From the NCBI RefSeq assembly GCF_000518785.1, contig NZ_JAEG01000001.1, forward strand, positions 682,001-746,000: a stretch of DNA of 64,000 nucleotides, given 5' to 3'. The translations under genes were made by a program, and so were the position numbers. Source of the DNA: Paenirhizobium selenitireducens ATCC BAA-1503 (GTDB taxonomy: Bacteria > Pseudomonadota > Alphaproteobacteria > Rhizobiales > Rhizobiaceae). The notes under the pieces were generated by a model that saw nothing but the letters and a program-made list of their open reading frames with translations, did not search any database and was not told where the DNA came from. Positions 7,864 to 16,352 of the stretch are shown here, piece by piece (the first letter of the stretch is position 1; every line of letters begins with the position of its first letter).

Positions 7864-8820
7864 ATGATTGCAAAAAGAGACCACGGATTGCACCTCGGCC
7901 TCGCCGCCGTCCTGATTGCCGGACTGGCCGGCTGCACGAGCAGCATGGAAGACGCAGCAAAGCAGGAACTGAAGGCCAATCCGGTCGCGGGCACCGCCGC
8001 CGGACAGACCCAGACCGCAGCCGCCGAGGCCGCGAGCACCCTTCCCGCCCCCGTCGATCCGGCCGCAGCCGCAGTGCCCGCGCCGATCATTCCGGGCACC
8101 GCGACGCCGGCCCCCATTCCGACCTTCAAGGCCGTCGCGCTCGCCAATCCCGGCGCCACGCCGGTGGCCATGGCCATGGCGGCCGGCCAGGAAAACATCG
8201 CGATCCAGACCGCGGCCATGCCGACCTCGCCGAATACGGTGACCACGCTGCAGATGTCGACGGATACGGCCGATCCCGCCGTGCTGCCACCCGAGGTCAC
8301 CGCCCAGCAGACGATCGTGCCGGTCGCCAAGCCCGCCGGCGGTGCACTCGCCTATGCCTCGCCCTCTGCCGCCACCTCGCTTGCCGCACTCGACTCGCAG
8401 TTCGACGTGACACCGCCCGGCCCCGCCCCGATGCTTGAGGCCACGAAGCCGGCCACGTCCGGCCCGACGGTGATCAACGCGCTGATCAAGAAATATGCGG
8501 CGATCTACCAGATGCCGGAAGCGCTGATCCACCGCGTGGTCAACCGCGAGAGCACCTACAAGCCGACCGCCTACAATAACGGCCATTACGGCCTGATGCA
8601 GATCAAGTATTCGACCGCCAAGTCGATGGGCTACGACGGCCCGGCCTCCGGCCTGTTCGATGCCGAAACCAATCTGAAATACGCGATCAAGTATCTCAAG
8701 GGTGCATGGCTCGTCGCCGACAAGAGCCATGACGGCGCCGTCCGGCATTATTCGCGCGGCTACTATTACGATGCCAAGCGAAAGGACATGCTCTACGTTC
8801 TCCAGCCCGGCTTCATGTGA
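7864..8820 (+). CDS. Lytic transglycosylase lipoprotein
   Basis: The 318-residue protein has a lipoprotein signal ending LAGC (lipidated C24), then a long alanine/proline/threonine-rich linker to about residue 210, then an SLT domain at the carboxyl end. The catalytic glutamate is E229 in VVNRES, and GLMQIK follows. The domain resembles the small secreted enzyme at 2371–2892, but the usual YNAG motif is replaced by a tyrosine-rich end (HYSRGYYYDAK). The linker would let a membrane-anchored catalytic domain reach the peptidoglycan. The start at 7864 is preferred to 7807 because it places the signal peptide at the amino terminus. Confidence 0.87.
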   Translation: MIAKRDHGLHLGLAAVLIAGLAGCTSSMEDAAKQELKANPVAGTAAGQTQTAAAEAASTLPAPVDPAAAAVPAPIIPGTATPAPIPTFKAVALANPGATPVAMAMAAGQENIAIQTAAMPTSPNTVTTLQMSTDTADPAVLPPEVTAQQTIVPVAKPAGGALAYASPSAATSLAALDSQFDVTPPGPAPMLEATKPATSGPTVINALIKKYAAIYQMPEALIHRVVNRESTYKPTAYNNGHYGLMQIKYSTAKSMGYDGPASGLFDAETNLKYAIKYLKGAWLVADKSHDGAVRHYSRGYYYDAKRKDMLYVLQPGFM

Positions 8821-8954
8821 TGCGGCTCGCGGCCTCGGCGCATCGCCTCGGTCCCGCCCCATGCATCTTCAATCCCACACCCTGGCCGGCGTGCTGCCGT
8901 AAGACCTCATACCTCAGGACCCGTTGCAAGACGGCCGTCACACGTCCGTCCCTT

Positions 8955-10328
8955 TCAGCGCAGCGCGTCCGAGACGGCCTTTACCAGCTTCTGCGGCCGA
9001 TAGCCGAGCTTTGACGGCGTGAGGCCGAGCCGCACGACCACCAGGCGCTCCGAAGGGATGACCGCGACGACCTGCCCGTCATGCCCCTGCAGCCAGAAAG
9101 TCTCCGGCGTCAGGCCGAAGCTCTCGTCGGGCTCGTCGCCCGGCCCGACCTGCCAGGCCTGCATTTCCGTATAGCGCCCGCCCGACGCGGCCGTCGGCCG
9201 CTGCATCGCCGCAACGAACCCTTGAGGCAACAGCCGCTCTCCGTTCGACACGCCGTCATCGACGAGGAACTGGCCGAATCGCGCCCAGTCGCGGGCGGTG
9301 GCATAGAGATAGGAACTGCCGACGAAGGTTCCGGCGGCATCGGCCTCGAGCACGGCGCTCGTCATGCCGAGCGGGTCGAACAGGGCTTTGCGGGGATAAG
9401 CGAGCGCTTCGCTCGGGTCTGAGAACCTGCTCATCCAGATTCGGGTGAGCAGAACGCTCGTGCCCGAAGCGTAGCTGAAGCTCGCGCCCGTCCTGGCCAT
9501 GACCGGTTTCGCCAGGCTGAAGCCTGCCATGTCCGGCTCGAGATAGAGCATGCGGGTCACGTCGGTGACGTCGCCATAGTCCTCGTTGAATTCAAGCCCG
9601 CTCTCCATCGCCAGCAGGTCTCGCAGGCGGATCGCGGCGTGCGGCCCATCCGTCCAGTCCGCCAGAAGCCGGTCATCGTCGAGAGCGAGACGCCCCTCCT
9701 CAACCAGTCGACCAATGATCGCCGCATTGACGGTCTTCGCCATGGACCAGCCGAGGAGCGGCGTGGTGGCGGAAAAGCCCGGCCCATAGGCTTCGCCGAC
9801 AAGTCGACCGTCCTTGATCACCACGACCGCCCGCATGCCGGGACCGCCAAGCGCCGGGTCGGCCAGGAGCGCGGCGATGCGGCTGTCTGTCGGGCCGGTT
9901 TGCTCGCCATTCGGCCACAGCGCCGCAGGGTCGGCCGCAGGTCTCGGCGGCACTGGTGTCGCAGCGACGGCGCGGGCCGCCTCGACCTCGCCATCGGGAA
10001 CGCTGGCACAGCCGAGGCCCTCACGGTAGACGGCCGTGCCGGCGGCAAAGGCCCCCAGCATTCGCGCCGCGACCACCTTGTCTTCCGCGTCCACCTCGAT
10101 ACCGATCAGCTTCAGCAGTGGATGACCGGGCGCCTGGACGTCGAGCGCCAGGACCGCCTCGGGATCGCGCCTGGCGAGGAAGACGTTGGAACAGACCATC
10201 TTCGCCGCATAGCCGGTGCCGACCCGAAGCAGTTCGGGTGGCGCGAGAGCCAGCCAGACGAACACGCCGGTCACCAGCAGGATTGCGGCCAGCACGGCTG
10301 CCTTCAGCACCTTCACGATCAGTCGCAT
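8955..10328 (-). CDS. Serine hydrolase, class C beta-lactamase fold
   Basis: A 457-residue protein with an amino-terminal membrane anchor or signal (residues 8–28) and a beta-lactamase-type domain from about residue 140. The three active-site motifs are visible: S195-M-A-K198 (SxxK), Y286-A-S288 (YxN/S) and HDG near the carboxyl end (HxG-like). Such proteins hydrolyse esters, amides or peptides; real beta-lactam resistance is unlikely for this branch. GGAGGAG lies just before the ATG at 10328, which decides the start over an upstream candidate at 10361. It is a single gene, divergent from btaA. Confidence 0.85.
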   Translation of the reverse strand: MRLIVKVLKAAVLAAILLVTGVFVWLALAPPELLRVGTGYAAKMVCSNVFLARRDPEAVLALDVQAPGHPLLKLIGIEVDAEDKVVAARMLGAFAAGTAVYREGLGCASVPDGEVEAARAVAATPVPPRPAADPAALWPNGEQTGPTDSRIAALLADPALGGPGMRAVVVIKDGRLVGEAYGPGFSATTPLLGWSMAKTVNAAIIGRLVEEGRLALDDDRLLADWTDGPHAAIRLRDLLAMESGLEFNEDYGDVTDVTRMLYLEPDMAGFSLAKPVMARTGASFSYASGTSVLLTRIWMSRFSDPSEALAYPRKALFDPLGMTSAVLEADAAGTFVGSSYLYATARDWARFGQFLVDDGVSNGERLLPQGFVAAMQRPTAASGGRYTEMQAWQVGPGDEPDESFGLTPETFWLQGHDGQVVAVIPSERLVVVRLGLTPSKLGYRPQKLVKAVSDALR

Positions 10329-10451
10329 AAACGTCTCCTCCGCCGATCTAGCCCCATGCAAGCAGGAATTGCCGATGCACGAAAGGCGTCAGATGCCCCT
10401 GCACACGGCTTTTTTAACGGAGCAGGACCCGCCCGCCTTAGCCAACAGGCC

Positions 10452-10469
10452 TCGTCATCAAACTGTAGC
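10452..10469 (+). promoter_or_regulatory. Possible Pho box upstream of btaA
   Basis: TCGTCAT and CTGTAGC, spaced by four bases, match the two 7-bp halves of the PhoB consensus (CTGTCAT-N4-CTGTCAT) at 5 of 7 and 4 of 7 positions, with exactly the right spacing. It lies 47 bases before the btaA ATG. Rhizobial betaine-lipid synthesis is induced by phosphate starvation through PhoB, so the location is plausible, but the match is weak. Confidence 0.4.
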
Positions 10470-10515
10470 AGTGCGCGGCTAAACGCCATCAACGTTCAAT
10501 GGATGGCTGACAAAG

Positions 10516-11763
10516 ATGACCGATGTTGCGCCCGATGCCGGCTTTCGCAAGAACCACAAACTCAAGAACGCCCTGCTGCAGCACAAGCCGCTGAGCCGCG
10601 ACGGTCTTTCGGAGCGGCTGTTCGAACTCCTGTTCTCCGGCCTGGTCTATGCCCAGATCTGGGAGGACCCGGAGGTCGACATGGAGGCCATGGAGCTTGG
10701 CGAGGGCCATTCGATCGTGACGATCGGTTCGGGCGGCTGCAACATGCTTGCCTACCTGTCGCGCCACCCCTCGCGGATCGATGTGGTCGACCTCAATCCC
10801 AATCATGTCGCGCTGAACCGGCTGAAGCTTGCCACCTTCCGCCACATGCCGGATCACGAGACCGTCGTGCGCCAGTTCACCGGCGAGCGGAACCGCACCA
10901 ACAGCCGTAACTTCGACCGCTACGTCGCCCCCAATCTCGATGACTGGACGCGCACCTACTGGAACCGGCGCGGCCTCGACGGCAAGCGCCGCATCGCCGC
11001 CTTCGACCGCAATTTCTGCCGCACCGGCCTGCTCGGCCGCTTCATCGGCGCCGGCCATCTTCTGGCAAGGCTTCACGGCGTGAATCTCACAGAATTCGCC
11101 CAGACGAGATCGCTGCGCGAACAGCGCCAGTTCTTCGACATGCGCATCGCGCCGCTGTTCGAAAAACCGCTGATCCGCTGGATGACCAGCCGCAAGAGCT
11201 CGCTCTTCGGTCTCGGCATCCCGCCGCAGCAATATGACGAGCTGGCGAGCCTTTCGGAGGGCGGCACGATCGCGCCGGTGCTGCGCCACCGGCTGGAAAA
11301 GCTTGCCTGCCATTTCCCGCTCAAGGACAACTACTTTGCCTGGCAGGCCTTCGCCCGCCGCTATCCGAAGCCGAACGAAGGCGCGCTGCCGACCTACCTC
11401 AAGGCGGAGAACTATCCGGCGATCCGCGCCAATGCCGGGCGGGTGACGGTCCATCACGCCAACTTCACCGAGCTCTTGACCTCGAAGCCGGCCGCCAGCG
11501 TCGACCGCTACAGCCTGCTCGACGCCCAGGACTGGATGAACGACGACCAGCTCAACGCCCTGTGGAGCGAGATCACCCGCACGGCCGCCCCCGGCGCCCG
11601 CGTGATCTTCCGCACCGCCGCCGAAAAGAGCGTGCTCGACGGACGCCTCTCCGAGGCGCTGCTTGGCCAGTGGACCTACCACGCCGACCGGTCGCAAGAG
11701 CTGAACAAGCTCGATCGCTCGGCGATCTACGGTGGTTTCCACATCTACGAGAGGAAGGCCTGA
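10516..11763 (+). CDS. btaA: BtaA, SAM:diacylglycerol 3-amino-3-carboxypropyltransferase
   Basis: This 415-residue protein belongs to the BtaA family (DUF3419). It transfers the 3-amino-3-carboxypropyl group of S-adenosylmethionine to diacylglycerol, the first step in making the phosphorus-free betaine lipid DGTS. Family features include LVYAQIWEDPEVD (about residues 43–55), a nucleotide-binding-like stretch TIGSGGCN, and VDLNPNH. It sits immediately before btaB: the btaA stop TGA shares a base with the btaB ATG. In rhizobia the pathway replaces phospholipids when phosphate is scarce, and a weak Pho box lies upstream. Confidence 0.93.
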   Translation: MTDVAPDAGFRKNHKLKNALLQHKPLSRDGLSERLFELLFSGLVYAQIWEDPEVDMEAMELGEGHSIVTIGSGGCNMLAYLSRHPSRIDVVDLNPNHVALNRLKLATFRHMPDHETVVRQFTGERNRTNSRNFDRYVAPNLDDWTRTYWNRRGLDGKRRIAAFDRNFCRTGLLGRFIGAGHLLARLHGVNLTEFAQTRSLREQRQFFDMRIAPLFEKPLIRWMTSRKSSLFGLGIPPQQYDELASLSEGGTIAPVLRHRLEKLACHFPLKDNYFAWQAFARRYPKPNEGALPTYLKAENYPAIRANAGRVTVHHANFTELLTSKPAASVDRYSLLDAQDWMNDDQLNALWSEITRTAAPGARVIFRTAAEKSVLDGRLSEALLGQWTYHADRSQELNKLDRSAIYGGFHIYERKA

Positions 11764-12428
11764 TGGCCGTCGAGCCGACCGCCGCGGCAAACCTCGATGC
11801 CGAACATGCCGAACGCATGGACGGCATGTATCGCTACCAGCGTCACATCTACGACCTGACGCGCAAATACTACCTTTTCGGCCGTGACCGGATGATCGCC
11901 CGCCTCGACGTGCCGCGCGACGGCACGCTGCTGGAAGTCGGCTGCGGCACGGGGCGCAATCTCCTGCTCGCCCACCGGATTCATCCGACGGCCAAGCTCT
12001 ACGGCCTCGACATTTCCGCCGAGATGCTCGTCTCGGCGCGGGCGAATTTTCGCGGCATTCCGGTCATGCCGCAGCTCCAGGTGGCCGATGCCACCACCTT
12101 CGACGCGGCGGCCTTCGGCGTCGCAGGCTTCGACCGGATCATGATCTCCTACGCCCTGTCGATGATCCCCGACTGGGAAAAGGCGATCGACGCATCGCTT
12201 GCCGCGCTCAAGCCCGGCGGATCGCTGCACATCGTCGACTTCGGCCAGCAGGAGCGCCTGCCCGCCTGGTTCCGTGGCATGCTGCAGGGCTGGCTTTCCC
12301 GCTTCCATGTCACACCCCGGGAAACGCTGCGCGATGTGCTGTCGGCCAGGGCCGATGCGGTCAAGGCCCGGCTGGAATTCGAAGCTGTCGGTCGCGGTTA
12401 CGCCTGGCACGCGGTAATTCGCACCTGA
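11763..12428 (+). CDS. btaB: BtaB, betaine-lipid N-methyltransferase
   Basis: A class I SAM-dependent methyltransferase of 221 residues with motif I at VGCGTGRN (59–66). As BtaB it adds three methyl groups to the amino group of the homoserine lipid made by BtaA, producing diacylglyceryltrimethylhomoserine. The assignment rests on its one-base overlap with btaA and on the amino-terminal HIYDLTRKYYLFGRDRM segment typical of this branch. A strong hairpin with a TTTT run follows the stop codon, closing a two-gene operon. Confidence 0.92.
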   Translation: MAVEPTAAANLDAEHAERMDGMYRYQRHIYDLTRKYYLFGRDRMIARLDVPRDGTLLEVGCGTGRNLLLAHRIHPTAKLYGLDISAEMLVSARANFRGIPVMPQLQVADATTFDAAAFGVAGFDRIMISYALSMIPDWEKAIDASLAALKPGGSLHIVDFGQQERLPAWFRGMLQGWLSRFHVTPRETLRDVLSARADAVKARLEFEAVGRGYAWHAVIRT

Positions 12429-12476
12429 ACTGCATAAGAACAGTTGAAAATAACCTATATTTAACGATGATGGAGG

Positions 12477-12501
12477 CAAAAGGAGGTTTGCGCTCCTTTT
12501 G
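12477..12501 (+). terminator. Terminator of btaAB
   Basis: CAAAAGGAG (12477–12485) and CTCCTTTTG (12493–12501) form a perfect nine-base stem with a seven-base loop, 48 bases beyond the btaB stop. The A-rich and T-rich flanks make it usable in both directions, but only the plus-strand operon is near. Confidence 0.65.
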
Positions 12502-12563
12502 TATCTGCGTGTGCGCGCGCCGCATCAGGGGCATGACCTCGAATTCGTTTCTATGGATGTTCC

Positions 12564-13349
12564 ATGCGGTGGCTTCTCCTCTCGCTCCTGCCGATCGCGC
12601 TGACCTTCAGCGGCTGCACATCCGCCAGCTATGACCTGATGGAAACCGCGTCGATCTCGGCGCCGCGTTTCGGCGACAAGGACCCGCAGGATTTCGGCGA
12701 AAAGACGCCGAATCGCCACAAGGTTCATGGCATCGACGTGTCGAAATGGAACGGCGACGTCGACTGGGCCAAAGTGCGCAAGTCCGGTGTCTCCTTCGCC
12801 TTCATCAAGGCGACCGAAGGCAAGGACATCGTCGATACGCGCTTCGACGAATACTGGCGCCAGGCAGCCGCCGCCGGCATTCCGCATGCGCCCTATCACT
12901 TCTACTATTTCTGCTCGACGGCAGACGAACAGGCTGACTGGTTCATCCGCAACGTGCCGAAGGCCTCGATGCACCTGCCGCCGGTGCTCGACGTGGAATG
13001 GAACCATACCTCGAAGACCTGCAACTACCGCCCGAGCGCCATGACCGTGCGCGCCGAGATGAAACGCTTCATGGACCGCATCGAGGCCCATTACGGCAAG
13101 CGGCCGATCATCTACACCTCGGTCGACTTCCACCGCGACAATCTCGAAGGCAGCTTCCAGGACTACCATTTCTGGGTTCGCGCCGTCGCCCAGCATCCCG
13201 AAGAAATCTACCCGGACCGGCGCTGGGCCTTCTGGCAATACACCTCGACCGGCGTCATCCCGGGTATCAAGGGCGATACCGACATCAACGTCTTCGCCGG
13301 CACCGAGAAGAACTGGAAGAACTGGGTCGCCGCCGTCTCGAAGCACTGA
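12564..13349 (+). CDS. GH25 family lysozyme lipoprotein
   Basis: A 261-residue protein with a lipoprotein signal (MRWLLLSLLPIALTFSGC, lipidated C18) and a glycoside hydrolase family 25 domain from about residue 53. The fold's acidic residues are present: D58 in GIDVSKWNG, and D143 and E145 in PPVLDVEW. GH25 enzymes (muramidases of the Chalaropsis type) cleave between MurNAc and GlcNAc. Anchored lysozymes of this kind are common in Rhizobiales but their roles are poorly described. The next gene downstream is another murein-cleaving enzyme, 221 bases away. Confidence 0.88.
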   Translation: MRWLLLSLLPIALTFSGCTSASYDLMETASISAPRFGDKDPQDFGEKTPNRHKVHGIDVSKWNGDVDWAKVRKSGVSFAFIKATEGKDIVDTRFDEYWRQAAAAGIPHAPYHFYYFCSTADEQADWFIRNVPKASMHLPPVLDVEWNHTSKTCNYRPSAMTVRAEMKRFMDRIEAHYGKRPIIYTSVDFHRDNLEGSFQDYHFWVRAVAQHPEEIYPDRRWAFWQYTSTGVIPGIKGDTDINVFAGTEKNWKNWVAAVSKH

Positions 13350-13450
13350 GCGTCGTGGCTTCGCCGCGAAAAATGTCGCGTCCGGCCTGGTTTTTCGGCG
13401 ACGATCTCGCTTTCGTCAAAAAGTCGGCCAATATCGTGTCTCGCATCGTT

Positions 13451-13479
13451 CCGCCCGGCCGCCGTTTGCGACCGGGCGG
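13451..13479 (+). terminator. Hairpin after GH25 gene
   Basis: CCGCCCGG (13451–13458) pairs with CCGGGCGG (13472–13479) around a 13-base loop, followed by ATTTCGTC. It could terminate the GH25 transcript before the MltB-type gene. The T tract is poor. Confidence 0.35.
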
Positions 13480-13570
13480 ATTTCGTCAAGCCATTCACGG
13501 CGCCGTCACGACCGGGGTATTTGCTCGGCCGCAGCGCCCAGTCACTGCCCGAACCCGCAAGGATGTTTCC

Positions 13571-14755
13571 ATGAAGACCGTCTCCCGCCTCGCTCTTGCC
13601 CTCACCGCCCTTCTCGCCACCTCCTCGCTTGCCGCAGCCCAGCAATGCGGCGGCGATCTCGGCTCCTTCCTCGAGGGCGTGAAGGCCGAAGCGGTTGCCG
13701 CCGGCGCATCTCCCGAGGCCGCGGACGCAGCGCTTGCCGGCGCGCAGATCGATCAGAAGGTTCTATCGCGCGACCGCTCGCAGGGCGTCTTCAAGCAGAC
13801 CTTCCTCGAATTCTCCAAGCGCACCGTCAGCCAGGCCCGCCTCGACATCGGCCGCCAGAAGATGCAGCAATATGCCGAAGTCTTCGGCCGCGCCGAACAG
13901 GAATACGGCGTGCCGGCCGGCGTGATCGCCGCCTTCTGGGCCATGGAAACCGATTTCGGCGCCGTGCAGGGCGATTTCAACACCCGTAACGCGCTCGTCA
14001 CGCTCGCCCATGACTGCCGCCGCCCCGAACTCTTCCGTCCGCAGTTGCTCAACCTCATCACCATGGTCCAGCACGGTGACCTCGATCCGGCCACCAACAC
14101 CGGCGCCTGGGCCGGCGAGATCGGCCAGGTGCAGATGCTGCCCAAGGACATCGTCGCCTTCGGCATCGACGGCGACGGCGACGGCCATGTCAACGTGAAG
14201 AAGAGCTCGCCCGACGCCATCCTGACCGCGGCCAAGTTCATCGAACATCTCGGCTTCCGCCGCGGCGAGCCGTGGATCCAGGAAGTCGTGGTTCCGGACA
14301 ACCTGCCCTGGGAGAAGACCGGATTCGGCAGCACCATGACGGCCGCCGACTGGTTCGCGCTCGGCGTCAAGCCGCGCGACGGCAACACCGCCTCTAGCGC
14401 GCTTCCGGCCTCGATCGTGCTGCCGCAGGGCCGCAAGGGCCCGGCCTTCATCACCTATCCGAACTTCAACATCTATCTCGAATGGAACCAGTCGTTCATC
14501 TACACGACCTCGGCCGCCTATTTCGCCACCCGCCTGATGGGCGCCGAACCCTACCAGAAGGGCAATCCGGAGCCGGGTCTCGGTGATGAGGAGATGAAGG
14601 CGCTGCAGACCAAGCTGCAGGCGATGGGCTACGACGTCGGCAAGATCGACGGCATTCTCGGCTCCGGCACGCGCATCGCCATCCAGAAGGAACAGCAGCG
14701 CCTCGGCATGCCGGCCGACGGCTGGGCGACACCTGCCCTTCTCGGCGCACTCTGA
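13571..14755 (+). CDS. MltB-type lytic murein transglycosylase
   Basis: The 394-residue secreted protein has a Sec signal peptide (MKTVSRLALALTALLATSSLAAAQ), an MltB-like SLT_2 domain (about residues 28–320) and a carboxyl-terminal peptidoglycan-binding domain (about 335–394). The catalytic glutamate is probably E126 in FWAMETDFG, and GEIGQVQMLP is the family substrate loop. It cleaves glycan strands to 1,6-anhydro ends in the periplasm. There is no lipobox, unlike E. coli MltB, so it is soluble. The start is set by the signal peptide; a longer in-frame reading from 12998 runs through the GH25 gene in another frame and is artefactual. Confidence 0.9.
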   Translation: MKTVSRLALALTALLATSSLAAAQQCGGDLGSFLEGVKAEAVAAGASPEAADAALAGAQIDQKVLSRDRSQGVFKQTFLEFSKRTVSQARLDIGRQKMQQYAEVFGRAEQEYGVPAGVIAAFWAMETDFGAVQGDFNTRNALVTLAHDCRRPELFRPQLLNLITMVQHGDLDPATNTGAWAGEIGQVQMLPKDIVAFGIDGDGDGHVNVKKSSPDAILTAAKFIEHLGFRRGEPWIQEVVVPDNLPWEKTGFGSTMTAADWFALGVKPRDGNTASSALPASIVLPQGRKGPAFITYPNFNIYLEWNQSFIYTTSAAYFATRLMGAEPYQKGNPEPGLGDEEMKALQTKLQAMGYDVGKIDGILGSGTRIAIQKEQQRLGMPADGWATPALLGAL

Positions 14756-14763
14756 TCCGGACA

Positions 14764-14788
14764 GGGCGACCCAGGTCCTGGGTCGCCC
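14764..14788 (+). terminator. Terminator-like hairpin after MltB-type gene
   Basis: GGGCGACCCAG and CTGGGTCGCCC form a perfect 11-base stem with a three-base loop, beginning eight bases after the stop codon. No T tract follows, so this may be a stabilised 3' end rather than a classical terminator. Confidence 0.55.
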
Positions 14789-14950
14789 GTTCGCCTCCCG
14801 TGACGCATAGCGGCCGTCACGATTTCTCGCCCACAGCCGCCAACCGCCTGCATTCCGTCGCCTCGTTGATAGGCGTCCTCCGGGAGTGGGGCGAGGACGA
14901 TCGACACGCGGCAGGTTTCGGGTGGCCCATCGGGCGCCCTTCGCCTAAAG

Positions 14951-14979
14951 CTGGCTCCAGTTCATTTCCATGGAGCCAG
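14951..14979 (+). promoter_or_regulatory. Hairpin occluding the RBS of an EamA gene
   Basis: CTGGCTCCA (14951–14959) and TGGAGCCAG (14971–14979) are perfect inverted repeats with an 11-base loop. The 3' arm contains the only GGAG ribosome-binding sequence in front of the ATG at 14983. Folding of the mRNA would hide the ribosome-binding site; alternatively the DNA palindrome is an operator. Confidence 0.5.
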
Positions 14980-14982
14980 CCG

Positions 14983-15900
14983 ATGCCGCCTGTCACCCCG
15001 CCACGCCTCAATACCATGACCTGGTCGCTGCTCGCCCTGCTCGGCCTGATCTGGGGCGGCTCGTTCTTCTTCGGTCGGGTCGCAGTGCCCTATGTCCCGC
15101 CAGTGACGCTCGCCTTCCTGCGATTGTCGATCGCGGCGCTGGCACTGCATATCTACCTGCATGGCCGCATGGACCTCTACCGGTCGCTGTGGCAACGCTG
15201 GCCCGCATTTCTCCTGCTCGGCCTCATCAACAACGCCATCCCGCACACGCTGATTCTCTTCGGCCAGACGGAGATCGGCGCAGGCCTCGCCGCCATTCTC
15301 AACGCCACGACGCCCATCTGGACCATGCTGATCGCCAACCGTTTCACCGCGGACGAGAAGCTCTCGCCCGCCAAGCTCGCCGGCACGGTGCTCGGCCTTG
15401 CCGGCACCGCCGTTCTGATCGGCCCGAGCGCGCTCAAGGCCAGCGACATCCCGCTGTGGGCCGTAATCCTGCCGGTCATGGCGGCGATCTCCTACGGATT
15501 CGCCGCGACCTACGGCAAGCGCTTCCGCGACCTGCCCGCGCCCGTGACCGCCACAGGCCAGCTGACCGCCTCCTCGCTGATCATGCTGCCGACCGCGCTT
15601 CTGGTGGATCATTTGTGGCAGATCCCCGTCCCCCCGATCGAAGCGGTCGCCGCAATCCTCGCGCTGGCCCTGATCTCCACCGCCTTCGGCTATATCCTCT
15701 TCTTCCGCATCATGGCGCTGGCCGGCGCCACCAACACGTCGCTCGTCACACTGCTGGTGCCGCCGAGCGCGATCCTGCTCGGCGCGCTGTTCCTCGGCGA
15801 AACCTTGCAGGCCCTGGATCTGGTCGGAATGCTGCTGATCGGCATAGCCTTGCTCGTCCTCGACGGACGCCTTCCGGCCTTTCGCCGCAGCGCAACATGA
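14983..15900 (+). CDS. EamA/DMT-family transporter (2)
   Basis: A 305-residue membrane protein with two EamA repeats and about ten helices. The first helix is LLALLGLIWGGSFFFG, the usual DMT start. The ATG at 14983 follows GGAG by eight bases; upstream in-frame ATGs add a hydrophilic segment and lack a ribosome-binding site. The substrate is unknown. The gene is alone, and its translation start lies directly after a perfect nine-base-pair hairpin that sequesters the ribosome-binding site. Confidence 0.86.
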   Translation: MPPVTPPRLNTMTWSLLALLGLIWGGSFFFGRVAVPYVPPVTLAFLRLSIAALALHIYLHGRMDLYRSLWQRWPAFLLLGLINNAIPHTLILFGQTEIGAGLAAILNATTPIWTMLIANRFTADEKLSPAKLAGTVLGLAGTAVLIGPSALKASDIPLWAVILPVMAAISYGFAATYGKRFRDLPAPVTATGQLTASSLIMLPTALLVDHLWQIPVPPIEAVAAILALALISTAFGYILFFRIMALAGATNTSLVTLLVPPSAILLGALFLGETLQALDLVGMLLIGIALLVLDGRLPAFRRSAT

Positions 15901-16132
15901 TCGGGGTGGGAGACCGGAACTGTGCCTGTAGGAGGCGATGCGAAGCTGCTCCGATCACGCTTGTTAAGCAACATTAATAAACGCTGAAATTATCCAAGCG
16001 GTTGATTTTTCTACAGAAGACCGGGGGTGCGACAAGATTTCCACAGTCTACAACGGCACTGCAGCACATTAATCGCTTTCCTTGCGACACAAATCCGACA
16101 TATTATCTAACGGTCAACACAAGGAGGCAGAC

Positions 16133-16210
16133 ATGGGACTTACAAACTCTCTCAATGTCCTGATCGTCGGTGCGGCGTTTGTGTTCATTGCCACGATGCT
16201 GTTCATCTAA
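16133..16210 (+). CDS. 25-residue single-span membrane microprotein
   Basis: An ATG preceded by AAGGAGG at a good spacing opens a 25-codon frame ending in TAA. The product has a short polar start (MGLTNSLN) and then an uninterrupted hydrophobic stretch (VLIVGAAFVFIATMLFI) long enough for one membrane helix, with no charged residue at all. It has its own spacer of over 200 bases upstream, and a strong terminator about 85 bases downstream. Together these show a discrete small gene. I recall similar very small hydrophobic proteins in Rhizobiales but cannot name a family or a function. A regulator of a membrane protein, as with other bacterial microproteins, is a guess. Confidence 0.7.
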   Translation: MGLTNSLNVLIVGAAFVFIATMLFI

Positions 16211-16293
16211 CCCAAATGAGTTGAACAAGAGGCCTTAGAGGAACCGTCAGCGGTCAGGCCCTAAGCCGTAAGAGCTTTCCAGTTTCCATGAAA

Positions 16294-16327
16294 AAGGCGC
16301 ATGATCCGATCGGACGTGCGCCTTCTT
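16294..16327. terminator. Bidirectional terminator, microprotein/metF
   Basis: AAGGCGCA (16294–16301) and TGCGCCTT (16317–16324) form an eight-base stem with A residues before and TTCTT after, so it can end both the plus-strand microprotein transcript and the minus-strand metF transcript, whose stop codon is at 16353. Confidence 0.75.
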
Positions 16328-16352
16328 CGTATCTGCCGGTCGGGCGGCTGCA

